Source: JAGOLU01 sp964542665
Lineage (GTDB): Bacteria > Patescibacteriota > Microgenomatia > UBA1406 > GWC2-37-13
DNA length: 64,000 bases
Direction of reading: 5' to 3'
Assembly: GCA_964542665.1 (NCBI GenBank)
Contig: CAZIUF010000002.1
Coordinates: 3,237 to 67,236 of the forward strand
The translations under genes and the position numbers were made by a program. How positions within the stretch are numbered: position 1 is the first letter of the stretch; every line of letters begins with the position of its first letter. The notes beneath the pieces are model-generated. The model saw only the letters and a list, made by a program, of their open reading frames with translations, was not told the DNA's origin and searched no databases. This document shows positions 16,557 through 24,417 of this stretch, piece after piece.

Positions 16557-17567
16557 TTACAAAATACTACCCCTGCCCAAAAAGAACATGCCAATGAGTA
16601 TCGCAATCAAGAATATCACGTGTGCAAGGTGTTTACCACGATGCATATATTGTGCTGATTTGCTCACATGGTAAAGATCGATTATAAACGCAGCGATCAA
16701 AAATCCGATTAGCATCCCTATAATCACTCGAAATGCTGGGTATAAATTGAGCGATGGTGAGGATGGAGTCGGCTTTGTCATCTCTTCTTTTACCTGTGAA
16801 AGATCGGAATTGACTTCATTGCTCGGAAGTGTCTCGCGGTCCGACTCTGAAAGTACTTCAGGTGTAAGAGTAGCTGTAGGAAGAGGAGTAGCGGTTGGAG
16901 GTATGGAGGTTGGAACTATGGCGGCAACCTGCACAATCGAGTTGGTGGGCTCAGATTGGCTTGTCTGGGTAGCAGGTTGTGCCGGTGCGTTCCCGCTACG
17001 ACTCCCAAACATCTGTACTACGAGAGTGGTTTCTTCGCCTTGTAATGTGCCATTTACCACGGCAAACCCAATATCTTGGTAGTTTGACTTCAGAATATTA
17101 TCACGATGAGTAGGTGAGTTCATCCATGCATTGACTACATCTTCGCTTGTCGCGTAGTTTTTAGCCAAGTTTTCACCTGCTGAATCATATTGGTATCCTG
17201 AACCAAGTATAAAGTTCCACGGACTTTCGCCATTTGGACCAAAATGTGCCCAATACCCCTTCGCAAACATATCTTGGGCCTTGGCTGCTGCTGCTGCTGC
17301 TAGCTCGGGTGTGTAGGTGAGTTTACCCAAACCATTGGAGGCTCTCTGCTCATTGGTTAAAATCAGCAATCGAACCGTACTTACATCTGTGGCAAAACCA
17401 AGTACATTTCCTGTCTGTGCGCCCAGATTACGAAGGATGACAAAGCTTACCAAAGCGAGGCCAAGAAAGGCGGTCAAAGAAGTATGAGAGACAGAGGAAG
17501 CCTGATGGTTATTATGTCTTCCTGGCACGAAGATATGACGCAATATTTTTTTGAAGGGTATATACAT
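16557..17567 (-). CDS. CAP/SCP-domain surface protein with membrane anchors
   Basis: A 336-residue protein. A hydrophobic helix (about 32-46) precedes a CAP (cysteine-rich secretory/SCP) domain of about 125 residues. Landmarks are LTNEQRASNGL, the metal-site histidine in YWAHFGP, AGENLAKNY and WMNSPTHRDNIL. A Pro/Thr-rich linker (about 225-250) leads to two further hydrophobic helices near the C-terminus. CAP domains are extracellular and have been linked to lipid or glycan binding; the role here is unknown. A (GCT)n run encodes the polyalanine LAAAAAAKA. Its start overlaps the end of the VanZ-like gene by 56 bases. Confidence 0.85.
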   Translation of the reverse strand: MYIPFKKILRHIFVPGRHNNHQASSVSHTSLTAFLGLALVSFVILRNLGAQTGNVLGFATDVSTVRLLILTNEQRASNGLGKLTYTPELAAAAAAKAQDMFAKGYWAHFGPNGESPWNFILGSGYQYDSAGENLAKNYATSEDVVNAWMNSPTHRDNILKSNYQDIGFAVVNGTLQGEETTLVVQMFGSRSGNAPAQPATQTSQSEPTNSIVQVAAIVPTSIPPTATPLPTATLTPEVLSESDRETLPSNEVNSDLSQVKEEMTKPTPSSPSLNLYPAFRVIIGMLIGFLIAAFIIDLYHVSKSAQYMHRGKHLAHVIFLIAILIGMFFLGRGSIL

Positions 17568-17949
17568 ATCCTGCTTTGCCTAACCAGTATACAGATATGA
17601 TTCCAATAAGGTCAATACCGATATCGCGTACGCTCCCAGATCGGGTAGGGATAAATTGTTGGTGTAACTCATCTGAGATCGAGTAGGCGAGGGCAAGCAG
17701 CGCAGCGATAAGCCAACTTCTGTTTTTCATTCCACTTTGACTGAGTGCATATGCGTTGGTCAGGGTCAACAGTGCATATCCACTTGCGTGAAGAGTCTTG
17801 AGGATAATAAAGTTGTAGAGGGGGGTCTCACTTGCCTGAACGTGGCTTCGACTAGAGGCTACAAATATAAAAACCATGATACACAGCGAGGGGATCCAGT
17901 ACACAATAATACGCTTCAAGTTTGACGGGATGAGCGAATGAGTTGCCAT
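17512..17949 (-). CDS. VanZ-like family membrane protein
   Basis: A 145-residue protein with four hydrophobic segments and the VanZ-family signature SISDELHQQFIPTRSGSVRDIGID. VanZ itself confers low-level teicoplanin resistance; the wider family has no settled function. Its start overlaps the lamin-tail gene by 34 bases and its end overlaps the CAP gene by 56 bases, so the three genes are translationally linked and likely work at the cell envelope. Confidence 0.85.
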   Translation of the reverse strand: MATHSLIPSNLKRIIVYWIPSLCIMVFIFVASSRSHVQASETPLYNFIILKTLHASGYALLTLTNAYALSQSGMKNRSWLIAALLALAYSISDELHQQFIPTRSGSVRDIGIDLIGIISVYWLGKAGYVYTLQKNIASYLRARKT

Positions 17950-19694
17950 AATGAGACACCCATAATCATACCAAGTATGACTTGAAACATATCCACTATC
18001 GTATCACGCCAATCGGAGCCTGAAGTCACTGACCTACCCAAAGCAATTGCTGATGAAGAAGTGCTTTCGGGATATTCATCTTGATCCGGGAGGTCATATA
18101 CGATTGAGTCTACATACTGAGATGACGCGCTCTCATTGTCAAGCCCAGTTACTGATGATTGAGTTGATTTACCTAAAACAGTGGAGCCGGCAGTATTTTT
18201 CGTAACTCCAACTCGAGGGGTGGCCGTTGGACGAGGTGTAGATGTGGGACGTTTTGTTGGAGTGGGGCTTGGTGCTATGCAACTATTGTTCGTGGCACCA
18301 CGAGAAGGTGTTTGTAGGCACCATGCTGAGCCATGTAGATCTGATTTTGCAATTGAGAGATCTTCTTGAGAGTCAGAATATGAAAATGATTCAACAAGAA
18401 CTTTTTGTGGATTTAATAATCGCACTGTATCACTATCATTGTTCAATAACTGTTGAGAAAACTCGATCACCCCAAAGCTCTGCGGAGCTATGTTCATAGA
18501 AAAAATGCGCGGGGCAGAACCACCATCAGCTACATCATCTATATACCAGTCTCTAAGGTATGCTTCACGATCTGAGTCATTAAATATTTCAATCCACTCA
18601 TTGTCATCGCCTGATGGCTGTGGATATATCTCAGACAACATGATTGAGTCAGGGATAACGATGGTTGGAGTAGGAGTGGGGGTCTTTGTTAGCGTGGTTG
18701 ATGATTGTGCTGCGGCTGTGCCTGTTATGGTACTGCACGCATAATTTGTTTGTGCACGGGTAGGAGATTGGACACAGTAATATGTTGCTTCAGGGTAGGG
18801 TTTCGACCAGCTCATCGCCACATCAGCGCGGTCATATAAAAACAGTTCAACAACAGTCTCCTGGCTGTCGATAAGTCTTACATTATCGCCCGTATTGTTA
18901 AATATTGTCTTGGTCATATCAATGGCAAATAGTTGCTTTGACTGGATGACACCTGCCAGAGCGATTGGGCTTGAGCCACCATTTTCAATATCGTCTATAA
19001 ACCATCCGTGTAAATCTACGTCAAAATCTGATCCGTTGTACAACTCAACCCACTCAGGCTGATCATCAGCAGGGTTTGCAAATACCTCGTTGAGATATAT
19101 TTTGGGCATAGGCGTAGGTGCTGGTGGAGTCACTGAGGGTACTGGAGTCGGGGTGAGCAATGGCGTGGGAGTTGGAGTAAATGTAATCGAAGGTGAAATA
19201 TTGCTCGATGGTGTTGGAATGACGAGTGTACAATCGCTCAGACTATCATTGAGCAGTCCAAAAGTAGCCAGTTGCGACAGCCAGTTGTTAGAGGTATGTG
19301 GATTGCGTGCATACGATTTACCAGTTCCTGGAGTGCCCGTGTACGAATGACTATCTATGAGTTGAGCTGATTCAGTCGAAGGTGGGCCAATTGCATTGAA
19401 TAATCTGATCTGATCCGCAGAAGCTGTATTAAGATTAAAAGTTCCACTAAAAACCAAGCATTGATTTGGAGCGATATACGTGTTGGATGGGATAGTAAAG
19501 TATGCGCTGCTTCCCCCATCATCGTCTATGTACCAGCCAGACAGATCAACGATTGATGAGTCACTATTGAATAACTCAACCTTTTGAGGTGAGTCAGTTC
19601 CGAACTCACTCACGATGATGGAAGCATACGAAGGAGCGACATAAATGAGAAGTGCGAATGTGGATATACAGGTGATGAGTCTGATATGACGCAT
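17916..19694 (-). CDS. Surface protein with three lamin-tail domains
   Basis: A 592-residue exported protein. A signal peptide (about 1-24, ending YASI) is followed by three lamin-tail (LTD) repeats beginning IIVSEFG, IYLNEVFANPADD and IMLSEIYPQPSGDD. Each contains the hallmark VELYN/IEIFN and L-x-x-W-[YF]-IDD motifs. Thr/Pro-rich linkers (PTPTPLLTPTP type) separate the domains. A C-terminal hydrophobic helix plus basic tail (GVSLWQLIRSSRQ) anchors it in the membrane. Bacterial LTDs are found in extracellular proteins, often with nucleases; no nuclease domain is visible here. It starts 2 bases after the coiled-coil peptidase stop. Confidence 0.85.
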   Translation of the reverse strand: MRHIRLITCISTFALLIYVAPSYASIIVSEFGTDSPQKVELFNSDSSIVDLSGWYIDDDGGSSAYFTIPSNTYIAPNQCLVFSGTFNLNTASADQIRLFNAIGPPSTESAQLIDSHSYTGTPGTGKSYARNPHTSNNWLSQLATFGLLNDSLSDCTLVIPTPSSNISPSITFTPTPTPLLTPTPVPSVTPPAPTPMPKIYLNEVFANPADDQPEWVELYNGSDFDVDLHGWFIDDIENGGSSPIALAGVIQSKQLFAIDMTKTIFNNTGDNVRLIDSQETVVELFLYDRADVAMSWSKPYPEATYYCVQSPTRAQTNYACSTITGTAAAQSSTTLTKTPTPTPTIVIPDSIMLSEIYPQPSGDDNEWIEIFNDSDREAYLRDWYIDDVADGGSAPRIFSMNIAPQSFGVIEFSQQLLNNDSDTVRLLNPQKVLVESFSYSDSQEDLSIAKSDLHGSAWCLQTPSRGATNNSCIAPSPTPTKRPTSTPRPTATPRVGVTKNTAGSTVLGKSTQSSVTGLDNESASSQYVDSIVYDLPDQDEYPESTSSSAIALGRSVTSGSDWRDTIVDMFQVILGMIMGVSLWQLIRSSRQT

Positions 19695-19696
19695 GA

Positions 19697-20911
19697 TTAC
19701 TCAAACACTGCAGCACGTCCCGACAATGAGTAATACTGCGAGAGTTTCAGGTCTGGCCCATAGATCGGGTCGTTCATAATATACTCTCCATCCACCTTCT
19801 TCTTTAGTACCACATAATGACTTTGGCCACGCACGGAGCTGATTACAGGTATCCCACGAGATAGGAAGCTGTCTATGTCAGAGTTAGCAATCTCTCGGTA
19901 CGACAGACCTCCAGGCCAGGATCCGTTGAACACTCCTGGTGTATATGCCCATGCGCTATAAGGGAGGAAGTATTGTGGATTGGATGCAAAATATGAAGGT
20001 GTAATTGTGTGGCCATAGTAGGTGAGTACCATCGATAGCGAGGTGATAAAACAACCAACATCAAGCACTGTTTCGCTTGAATTACCCATCCGTATGCCAG
20101 CCCACCGCGCGTCTCTTTGAGAGTAGTAATAGCCGCCTTCACCCGTGCCAAAGCTCCCCGCTGCCACAACATCTGCCCCCGTTGATATACGGAAGCTCTT
20201 GAGCGATTGTATCTGCAATCGTGCCTCGGCGATCCTTGCTTGATAAACAGACTCATCATTACGCGTAACTGCAATCAATATGTTTTTTGACTGTTGCTGA
20301 TTAATAAGTTCATTTTTTTGGGCTTGAAGTTGTGATTGTGTTTCTGCAAGTTCTTCTTTGCGCTTTTCCCTAAGTTGCTTTTGTTCCTCGAAGTTTTGTT
20401 TTGTCTCTTCTGTTTCAAGGACGATGGCTTGTGCACGAGCCTCAGCAACCTGATGATATTTGAGTGAAGTCAGTAGGGCAGTTGCGTTCTCAGCGCCCAA
20501 TACATAGTCTAGTAGTGTTACAGATCGCTTCTTGTACTTTTCTCGAGCTGTTTGGATAAAACTTTTCAGTTGCTGGTCGAGCTTAGTATCAAGCGACTCA
20601 ATCCTCTTGCCCAGAAGATCTACTTCGTTTTGGATAGTAATCACCTGCGCCTCGAGCTTCTTAATACGCTCCTGAGTGATATAGGTTTGAGTACGCAGAT
20701 TTTCGAGTTCACCTGCAAGAGTGCTTCGTTTTGTCCGTGCCTCATCCAATTGTTTTTGGTACTCGTTTATTCTATCTTCAAGCCTTGATTGCTCCTCAGT
20801 ATTTGCACTTATTGGTGTTGGGGTCGGGCTTGATTCTTGAGCAATAACAGGAAACGAGCTAGCGAGTAGTATTCCAACGAGAAAATAGGTGAGAAAACGT
20901 GTCAATTTCAC
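19697..20911 (-). CDS. Exported coiled-coil protein with C39-like cysteine peptidase domain (probable FtsEX-controlled wall hydrolase)
   Basis: A 404-residue protein from the GTG at 20911; an in-frame start at 21007 would place 32 odd residues before the signal peptide and overlap ftsX. A signal peptide (about 1-22) is followed by a long coiled coil (about 35-250) and a C39-like papain-fold domain (261-404). The predicted catalytic residues are Cys287 (DVGCFITSLSM), His365 (SHYVVL) and Asp381 (MNDPIYG). FtsEX in other bacteria activates coiled-coil hydrolases such as PcsB, CwlO, EnvC and RipC. The gene order ftsE-ftsX-this gene and the architecture suggest the same role with a different catalytic domain. 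Peptidoglycan hydrolysis is inferred. Confidence 0.75.
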   Translation of the reverse strand: MKLTRFLTYFLVGILLASSFPVIAQESSPTPTPISANTEEQSRLEDRINEYQKQLDEARTKRSTLAGELENLRTQTYITQERIKKLEAQVITIQNEVDLLGKRIESLDTKLDQQLKSFIQTAREKYKKRSVTLLDYVLGAENATALLTSLKYHQVAEARAQAIVLETEETKQNFEEQKQLREKRKEELAETQSQLQAQKNELINQQQSKNILIAVTRNDESVYQARIAEARLQIQSLKSFRISTGADVVAAGSFGTGEGGYYYSQRDARWAGIRMGNSSETVLDVGCFITSLSMVLTYYGHTITPSYFASNPQYFLPYSAWAYTPGVFNGSWPGGLSYREIANSDIDSFLSRGIPVISSVRGQSHYVVLKKKVDGEYIMNDPIYGPDLKLSQYYSLSGRAAVFE

Positions 20912-20963
20912 CCCATCACAGTAGCAGATTGATCTAGGAAAGACAACTTTTAGACAGAAGTAT

Positions 20964-21857
20964 TCAGACAAGATATTTCTGCGTCGCAATTTTTGTTGAT
21001 AGGCCACTGATAATCATCATGAGTATCCAGGTGCCCACACAAACAACGCCGAGGAAAACTGCATTGAGTGGCCAGATCACTAAGGTGAACTCACGTATGG
21101 GAAGAGTTAGGGTCGCTATCCCATTGAGATATGAAACGAGACCTTGATACATATATGCGAGTCCAAGTCCGTATAACCCACACCCAACGAGAGCAGAAAA
21201 AGTTGTTACGATGTAGCTTTCGATGAAAAAGGGCTTAGTGATATAACGAGAAGTTGCACCTAGAAGCTCATATATTTCGATTTCCTCTTTTCGCATGGCG
21301 ATTTTGAAAGAGATCATCGTGGCAAGGATGAGCATGGTCATGAGTGCAAGGTAACCGACAAATATCACCGTACTATTTCGAATAATTGATGTGATCGAAA
21401 GCAAGCGGGTAACAGTCGCCTTTTGATATTGAACCTCATCGACCCCAGCCTGTTTTTTCAAATAAGTAGACATCTCTTCGAGATAGGTTGCATTTTTTGC
21501 TTTGATCTCGAGTGACGGAGGAAAAATATCTGGTGATGTATCCTCGATGAGTAGTTGATTTGCGCCTGCTTGCTGCTTATATATTTCATAGGCCTGTTGT
21601 TTATCGATATAGGTGATCGTCGCAGTTTTCCCAGATTGTGTGAGAAACTCTCTTATCCGAAATATATCAGCTTCAGCTGTAGTTGGCTGAAAGTAGACGA
21701 TGATCTTTGGTTCTGACTCGATGGAGTTGAGTGTTGATAAGATAAATAGCGTCCCGGTGCTGACAACCAAGATGAGAAATGTTACAAATACCTGGATCAT
21801 ACACATGCTCAAAGACTGAAACGGAGTGCGACGGATATTGATGAATGATTCTTTCAT
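20964..21857 (-). CDS. ftsX: Cell-division ABC-type permease subunit FtsX
   Basis: A 297-residue protein with the FtsX layout: one N-terminal transmembrane helix (about 18-40), an extracytoplasmic domain of about 120 residues, then three more helices (near 165-190, 215-240, 262-285). The cytoplasmic motif EEIEIYELLGATSRYI is diagnostic. FtsX converts FtsE ATP hydrolysis into activation of periplasmic wall hydrolases. Its ATG overlaps the ftsE stop by 4 bases, and the coiled-coil peptidase follows 52 bases downstream. Confidence 0.93.
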   Translation of the reverse strand: MKESFINIRRTPFQSLSMCMIQVFVTFLILVVSTGTLFILSTLNSIESEPKIIVYFQPTTAEADIFRIREFLTQSGKTATITYIDKQQAYEIYKQQAGANQLLIEDTSPDIFPPSLEIKAKNATYLEEMSTYLKKQAGVDEVQYQKATVTRLLSITSIIRNSTVIFVGYLALMTMLILATMISFKIAMRKEEIEIYELLGATSRYITKPFFIESYIVTTFSALVGCGLYGLGLAYMYQGLVSYLNGIATLTLPIREFTLVIWPLNAVFLGVVCVGTWILMMIISGLSTKIATQKYLV

Positions 21858-22537
21858 GGTGTGGTATGCAAATTGGATGTGTCAGATACGAGATGACCTT
21901 GGTCTAGGGTAAGAGTTCTTTTTTTGAGACTATTCACTACGTCATTATTGTGGGTTGCAATGACCACGGTCCGTTGACCAGCGAGGCTCGTAAATATACG
22001 CATGATTTCCCAGGTAGTTTTTGGGTCGAGGTTGCCCGTTGGCTCATCAGCCAAGATGATCTGTCTCCCACCGGCAAGTGCGCGAGCTATGGCGACTCGT
22101 TGTTGTTCACCAGCTGAAAGCTGGGAAGGAAACTCATACACCCTATTCTCGAGTCCAACACTGTGCAACACAGACATGACTTCAGGTTGATAGAAGGATG
22201 GCGAAATACCTTTGATTGTGAGCGCAACGAGGACATTTTCGAATACATTTTTGTAGGGAATGATTTTAAAATCCTGGAATACAAAACCGATCTCTTGTCT
22301 CAGAAGAGCAAGTTTTTTACCACCGATTCGACCGACTTTAGTGCCCGAGGTACCCACCTCGATTGTTCCTGATTTAGGTCGATGTGCCCCCATGATCGAG
22401 TTGAGTACAGTGCTTTTTCCGGCTCCGGACTGACCCACCAAAAAAACGAAGTCATTTTTGGGTATATCAAACGAAACACTGCTGAGTGCGGTCACTCCGT
22501 TACCGAAAGAAATGGTGACGTTTCTAAATGAGATCAT
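21854..22537 (-). CDS. ftsE: Cell-division ABC ATPase FtsE
   Basis: A 227-residue ABC ATPase. Walker A is GQSGAGKST, the signature is LSAGEQQRVAIARAL (Ala for the usual Gly), Walker B is IILADEPTGNLD and the switch His is in ATHNND. FtsE pairs with FtsX at the septum. The start is 4 bases after the stop of the exported OB-like gene, making one minus-strand operon. Confidence 0.95.
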   Translation of the reverse strand: MISFRNVTISFGNGVTALSSVSFDIPKNDFVFLVGQSGAGKSTVLNSIMGAHRPKSGTIEVGTSGTKVGRIGGKKLALLRQEIGFVFQDFKIIPYKNVFENVLVALTIKGISPSFYQPEVMSVLHSVGLENRVYEFPSQLSAGEQQRVAIARALAGGRQIILADEPTGNLDPKTTWEIMRIFTSLAGQRTVVIATHNNDVVNSLKKRTLTLDQGHLVSDTSNLHTTP

Positions 22538-22541
22538 ATGA

Positions 22542-23030
22542 TCACTTGATTGCCTCGATTAACCCAACATCCATGAGCCATCCAGCTTTTTGACCTTTGT
22601 ACGTGGCGCCCCAAACTTGGACTTTTTTACCTTCGAATTTGGATAGGTCAAGTACGCTTGAGGTGAGATAAGCTGTCTGATCTTTTGCTCCGCGTTCAAG
22701 ATGGTAACTTCCTTCGCCTTCTATCCCGCCAACTTTGAGGACACCTGTTGCTGTATCTTTAAATGTTTTTTTGTCAACCACCCCTGTTTGATTTGTATTG
22801 GTGGTTTTTTGCCCAGCACTTGTTTCTGCAGCCGGACCAGTTGAAGGTGTTTTTCTCGAATTTATTCGATAGGCAGCCAATCCAGTGACGACGCCAAGAA
22901 TGAGTGCTCCGAAAAGCACAAATAACATGATTGATTTAGGTACCGATGGGCTCATAGGAATAGCGCTGATAGGCTGATCAGCATCAGTATTAATAGGGTA
23001 GATATGATTCGGTGATGAATCGGATATCAT
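22542..23030 (-). CDS. Exported single-pass protein with OB-like domain
   Basis: A 162-residue protein, not assigned to a named family. A cytoplasmic N-terminus of about 30 residues leads to one hydrophobic helix (about 33-52, SIMLFVLFGALILGVVTGLA), a Thr/Asn-rich linker, and a beta-rich C-terminal domain of about 70 residues. That domain has KVGGIEGEGSYHLERG and FEGKKVQVWGATYKGQ, the latter typical of small OB-fold domains. Its place directly before ftsE suggests an envelope or division-linked role. TATGCT lies 9 bases before the ATG. Confidence 0.65.
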   Translation of the reverse strand: MISDSSPNHIYPINTDADQPISAIPMSPSVPKSIMLFVLFGALILGVVTGLAAYRINSRKTPSTGPAAETSAGQKTTNTNQTGVVDKKTFKDTATGVLKVGGIEGEGSYHLERGAKDQTAYLTSSVLDLSKFEGKKVQVWGATYKGQKAGWLMDVGLIEAIK

Positions 23031-23106
23031 GATGCAATAAGCATATCAAAAAATATCATGAGATGAAAGGGGAGATGAGTAGGGTCTTCACTAAGAATGT
23101 ACCACC

Positions 23107-23190
23107 AATCGTATAAAAGGATTTTTCTCTCGTCATCTAACTCGCTATCGCTCAAACAGAGATGACTCAGAAAAATCCTTTTACACGATT
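23107..23190. repeat. Stem-loop element A (downstream of prfB)
   Basis: An 84-base imperfect palindrome. The outer stem is 22 bases with one mismatch (23107-23128 with 23169-23190), and an inner 7-base stem GTCATCT/AGATGAC encloses a 21-base loop containing CTCGCTATCGCTC. The 31 bases 23133-23163 recur exactly in element B. It begins 31 bases after the prfB stop. No U-run follows the stem on either strand, so a simple intrinsic terminator is not obvious. Confidence 0.8.
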
Positions 23191-23221
23191 ATTTATGACT
23201 TAATCTATATAGAATTCCCAA

Positions 23222-24226
23222 TTATTTCGCAGGTTTTTTAAGGTAAGCCTCGATAAATGGATCAAGCTTGCCGTCGAGCACTCCGACGGTGTCTGATGTT
23301 TCGTATTCGGTCCGCAGGTCTTTGACCATGCGATAGGGGTGGAGGACATATGATCTGATCTGTCTGCCCCAGCCGGCGATTTTTTCAGTCTTGTAACTTG
23401 CTTGTTCAGATGCCTGCTCATCCTGTTGTCTTTGCCATAGTTTTGACCGCAGGATCTTCAGCGCAGTATCACGATTTTGGCGTTGTTCTCGCTCGGTCTG
23501 GCAAGTGACGATGATTTGCGAAGGCTTGTGGAGCAGTCTGACTGCAGAGGAGACTTTGTTCACGTTTTGGCCTCCATGTCCTCCTGCACGGAAAAATTCC
23601 CATTCGAGATCTGATTCTTTAATTTCAACTTCTGCATTTTGAACAATGGGCAACACCTCAATGAGTGCAAAAGAGGTCTGTCGCAGGCTGTCGGCATTAA
23701 ATGGCGAGAGACGCACGAGTCGATGTACGCCAGCTTCACATCGCAACATCCCATAGGCAAACTCTCCATGGACGTTCATAGTAACCTCTTTGACCCCAGC
23801 TTCTTCACCATCGACCCAATCGAGTGTCTCAGTAGACCATCCTTTTGTCTCAATATATCGAGAATACATCCGATAGAGGATGGACGCCCAGTCCATGGCC
23901 TCTGTGCCACCTTGTCCAGAGTGGATAGAAAAAATGCATCCGCCCGCATCGTGCGGACCTGAAAGGAACAGTCGCACTTCATATGCTTTGATCAGCGGCT
24001 CAGCTTCAGCTTCTTGCCCCTCTTCCATGAGTAGTTGCATCATCTCTACTTCATCAATAGTTTTTTTCAGATTATTTATCTCCTTCATCGTCTCGGCGGA
24101 CTTTTGCGGATCAGCCCAAAAATCTGCATTGTAGGTCAAGGATTCAAGTGCTTTTATCTTATCCTTTTTGGAAGGGATGTTGACGTGCGAAAGTATCGCT
24201 TGAAGCTTGTCAGAAAGGGAAGACAT
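23222..24226 (-). CDS. prfB: Peptide chain release factor 2, without programmed frameshift
   Basis: A 334-residue class I release factor recognising UGA and UAA. The tripeptide SPF (RLSPFNADSL, near residue 171) identifies RF2 rather than RF1, and the catalytic GGQ lies near 215-217 (GGHGGQNVNK). The reading frame is continuous from ATG to stop with no internal UGA, so the classical +1 autoregulatory frameshift is absent. By hand alignment, the domain 1 helical hairpin is about 20 residues shorter than in E. coli. TATACT preceded by TGC ends 10 bases before the ATG. Confidence 0.95.
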   Translation of the reverse strand: MSSLSDKLQAILSHVNIPSKKDKIKALESLTYNADFWADPQKSAETMKEINNLKKTIDEVEMMQLLMEEGQEAEAEPLIKAYEVRLFLSGPHDAGGCIFSIHSGQGGTEAMDWASILYRMYSRYIETKGWSTETLDWVDGEEAGVKEVTMNVHGEFAYGMLRCEAGVHRLVRLSPFNADSLRQTSFALIEVLPIVQNAEVEIKESDLEWEFFRAGGHGGQNVNKVSSAVRLLHKPSQIIVTCQTEREQRQNRDTALKILRSKLWQRQQDEQASEQASYKTEKIAGWGRQIRSYVLHPYRMVKDLRTEYETSDTVGVLDGKLDPFIEAYLKKPAK

Positions 24227-24236
24227 AGATAAACCT

Positions 24237-24242
24237 AGTATA
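24237..24242 (-). promoter_or_regulatory. -10 element of near-leaderless prfB promoter
   Basis: The minus-strand sequence TGC-TATACT (extended -10) is followed after 10 bases by the prfB ATG at 24226. The predicted leader is about 4 bases. Confidence 0.5.
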
Positions 24243-24288
24243 GCACGGGATGACAGTTTGATGATAGTAAACCTTTACCAATCATTCA

Positions 24289-24361
24289 GATGTATAAGGA
24301 TTTTTGCTTCATCTAACTCGCTATCGCTCAAACAGAGATTCAGCAAAAATCCTTATACATC
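24289..24361. repeat. Stem-loop element B (upstream of prfB)
   Basis: A 73-base element with a perfect 20-base outer stem (24289-24308 with 24342-24361) around a 33-base loop. The loop's first 31 bases (24309-24339) are identical to element A and in the same orientation. The stems share AAGGATTTTT and AAAAATCCTT but differ elsewhere, with matching changes on both arms. It lies 56 bases after the stop of the minus-strand gene ending at 24418. Confidence 0.8.
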
Positions 24362-24417
24362 ATGCCGCGGAGGCATAAACCAGAATCATACGTTATTCAC
24401 TCAATAGATTTCGAAGT

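Noticed and set aside
17281..17310. (GCT)n run in the CAP gene as a phase-variable repeat
   Set aside because: The unit is three bases, so changes keep the frame and only vary an alanine tract.
18640..19200. Repetitive DNA in the lamin-tail gene as a CRISPR-like or minisatellite array
   Set aside because: It is degenerate Thr/Pro codon repetition encoding linkers, with no regular repeat-spacer spacing.
23133..24339. The prfB-flanking hairpins as integron attC sites (ATCTAAC resembles RYYYAAC)
   Set aside because: The matching GTTRRRY box is absent, no integrase is present, and prfB is not a cassette gene.
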